Positions 5,506 to 6,132 of a stretch of 6,132 nt of DNA are shown here, in pieces; the stretch's first letter is position 1; each line of letters begins with the position of its first letter. Both the position numbers and the translations under genes were made by a program. Source of the DNA: Gammaproteobacteria bacterium (GTDB lineage Bacteria > Pseudomonadota > Gammaproteobacteria > Steroidobacterales > Steroidobacteraceae); assembly GCA_030830595.1 (NCBI GenBank), contig JAURMS010000147.1:1-6132 (forward strand). The letters run 5' to 3'. The notes beneath the pieces are model-generated. The model did not search any database. It was not told where the DNA came from and was given only the letters and a program-made list of their open reading frames with translations.

Positions 5506-6107
5506 GTGCTCGGGTGGTCCTGGCCAGCAGCAATCCCGGTAAGCTCCGGGAGCTGCAGGCCCTGCTGGCGCCCAAGGGCTGGCAGGTCGAGCCACAGTCG
5601 CGGTTCGGCCTGGTCACGCCGCCCGAGGACGGGAGTAGCTTCGTCGAGAATGCCCTGATCAAGGCGCGTTACGCCCTTGCCGCGACGGGCCTGCCATGCA
5701 TCGCCGACGACTCCGGCCTGGCCGTCGATGCCCTGGAGGGGCGGCCGGGCATACACTCCGCCCGCTTCGCGGGCGAGGGTTGCAGCGACGATGACAACAA
5801 TCGTCGGCTGCTGGAGGCGCTGCGTGACGTCGCGGAGGATCGGCGAGGCGCGCGCTATCACTGCGCCCTCGTCCTGGTTCGACCCGATGACCCAGAGCCG
5901 GTGGTCTGTGAGGCCAACTGGGAAGGACGGATCGCCCTCATGCCGCGCGGCAGTGGAGGGTTCGGCTACGACCCGCTGTTCATCGTGGCGGGAGATACCC
6001 GAACGGCTGCCGAGATGCCGTCGGCCGAAAAGAACCGGGTCAGCCACCGTGCCAGGGCGTTTGAGGCGCTGGCAGCCAGGATGCCCACCGCCGGAATCAG
6101 CGAATGA
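5502..6107 (+). CDS. rdgB: RdgB/HAM1-family XTP/dITP pyrophosphatase
   Basis: The enzyme hydrolyses non-canonical purine triphosphates (XTP, ITP, dITP) to monophosphates and pyrophosphate, which keeps deaminated purines out of DNA and RNA. From CTG 5502 it is 201 residues, matching the family's roughly 197-200. It opens MSARVVLASSNPGKLREL (substrate-binding S/TxNxxK-like loop), followed by EDGSSFVENALIKARYA (42-58), IADDSGLAVDALEGRPGIHSARFAG (67-91, with catalytic Asp69 or Asp70), NNRRLLEAL, WEGRIALMPRGSGGFGYDPLF, and EMPSAEKNRVSHRARAFEAL at the end. Start choice: GTG 5514 would drop the residues before the first strand and lacks a ribosome site. GTG 5463 would overlap rph by 43 nt and add an atypical Arg/Ala leader. 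CTG overlaps the rph stop as CTGA and has a well-spaced GGGGA. The function is certain; the exact start is less so. Confidence 0.95.
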   Translation: MSARVVLASSNPGKLRELQALLAPKGWQVEPQSRFGLVTPPEDGSSFVENALIKARYALAATGLPCIADDSGLAVDALEGRPGIHSARFAGEGCSDDDNNRRLLEALRDVAEDRRGARYHCALVLVRPDDPEPVVCEANWEGRIALMPRGSGGFGYDPLFIVAGDTRTAAEMPSAEKNRVSHRARAFEALAARMPTAGISE

Positions 6108-6132
6108 ACTTGATGTACTCCCCGGCCTGCGG
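6097..6132. other. Right edge: possible start or end of a neighbouring gene
   Basis: Two readings are open. On the plus strand an ATG at 6104 overlaps the rdgB stop as ATGA and reads MNLMYSPACG to the edge, with GGAA about 8 nt upstream. It could be the next operon gene; hemW often follows rdgB, but ten residues cannot show it. On the minus strand a frame enters from the edge as PQAGEYIKFIR and stops at TGA 6097-6099, which would be a convergent gene overlapping the rdgB end by 11 nt. Both use GC-rich codons, so I cannot choose between them. Confidence 0.25.

Noticed and set aside
4768..5595. 275-codon minus-strand ORF opposite rph
   Set aside because: It is a shadow of rph and the start of rdgB. 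It has low-complexity Ala/Pro/Gly composition and no motifs.
5307..6047. 246-codon minus-strand ORF opposite rdgB
   Set aside because: The opposite strand encodes a complete RdgB with all family motifs, so this is a mirror frame.
1..6132. CRISPR array, tRNA, rRNA, insertion sequence or rho-independent terminator
   Set aside because: I saw no regularly spaced short repeats, no tRNA-like cloverleaf, no transposase motifs or IS-type inverted repeats, and no GC hairpin followed by a T-run. Almost all bases are accounted for by coding sequence.

Overview
The window looks like chromosomal DNA from a moderately GC-rich gammaproteobacterium. The evidence is the divergent pairing of yicC with an rph-rdgB unit, which resembles the rph/yicC layout of Escherichia and Pseudomonas. 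The nearest relatives cannot be named from the sequence alone. Gammaproteobacteria with a PP2C-type phosphatase beside rph, possibly of the Chromatiales kind, are a guess.

Right half (3102-6132), conserved housekeeping DNA. A 56-bp gap separates leftward yicC (an endoribonuclease-family protein) from a rightward unit: a PP2C Ser/Thr phosphatase, rph (RNase PH, tRNA 3'-end trimming) and rdgB (ITP/XTP pyrophosphatase, nucleotide-pool cleaning). The three rightward genes are nearly contiguous and are probably one operon. The rdgB start appears to be a rare CTG inside the rph stop (CTGA overlap). A further gene may begin at, or run into, the right edge.

Left half (1-3112), apparent accessory DNA. 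Where many gammaproteobacteria have gmk after yicC, this window has an MscS-type mechanosensitive channel gene, the C-terminal remnant of a GT4 (group 1) glycosyltransferase, and a heparinase II/III-family gene that leaves the window on the left. The last two are typical of exopolysaccharide clusters.

The most notable feature is a 67-bp direct repeat. The last 21 codons and stop of yicC (3102-3168) recur at 1396-1462 with five differences, 1,706 bp away and in the same orientation. The channel gene fits almost exactly between the copies. Its first possible start codon lies in one copy and its stop codon in the other. The glycosyltransferase remnant begins exactly at the outer edge of the second copy. 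The 3' end of yicC is a known integration site for mobilizable genomic islands in Vibrio, so the arrangement resembles an attL/attR-like scar or stacked insertions at that site. No integrase is visible in the window.
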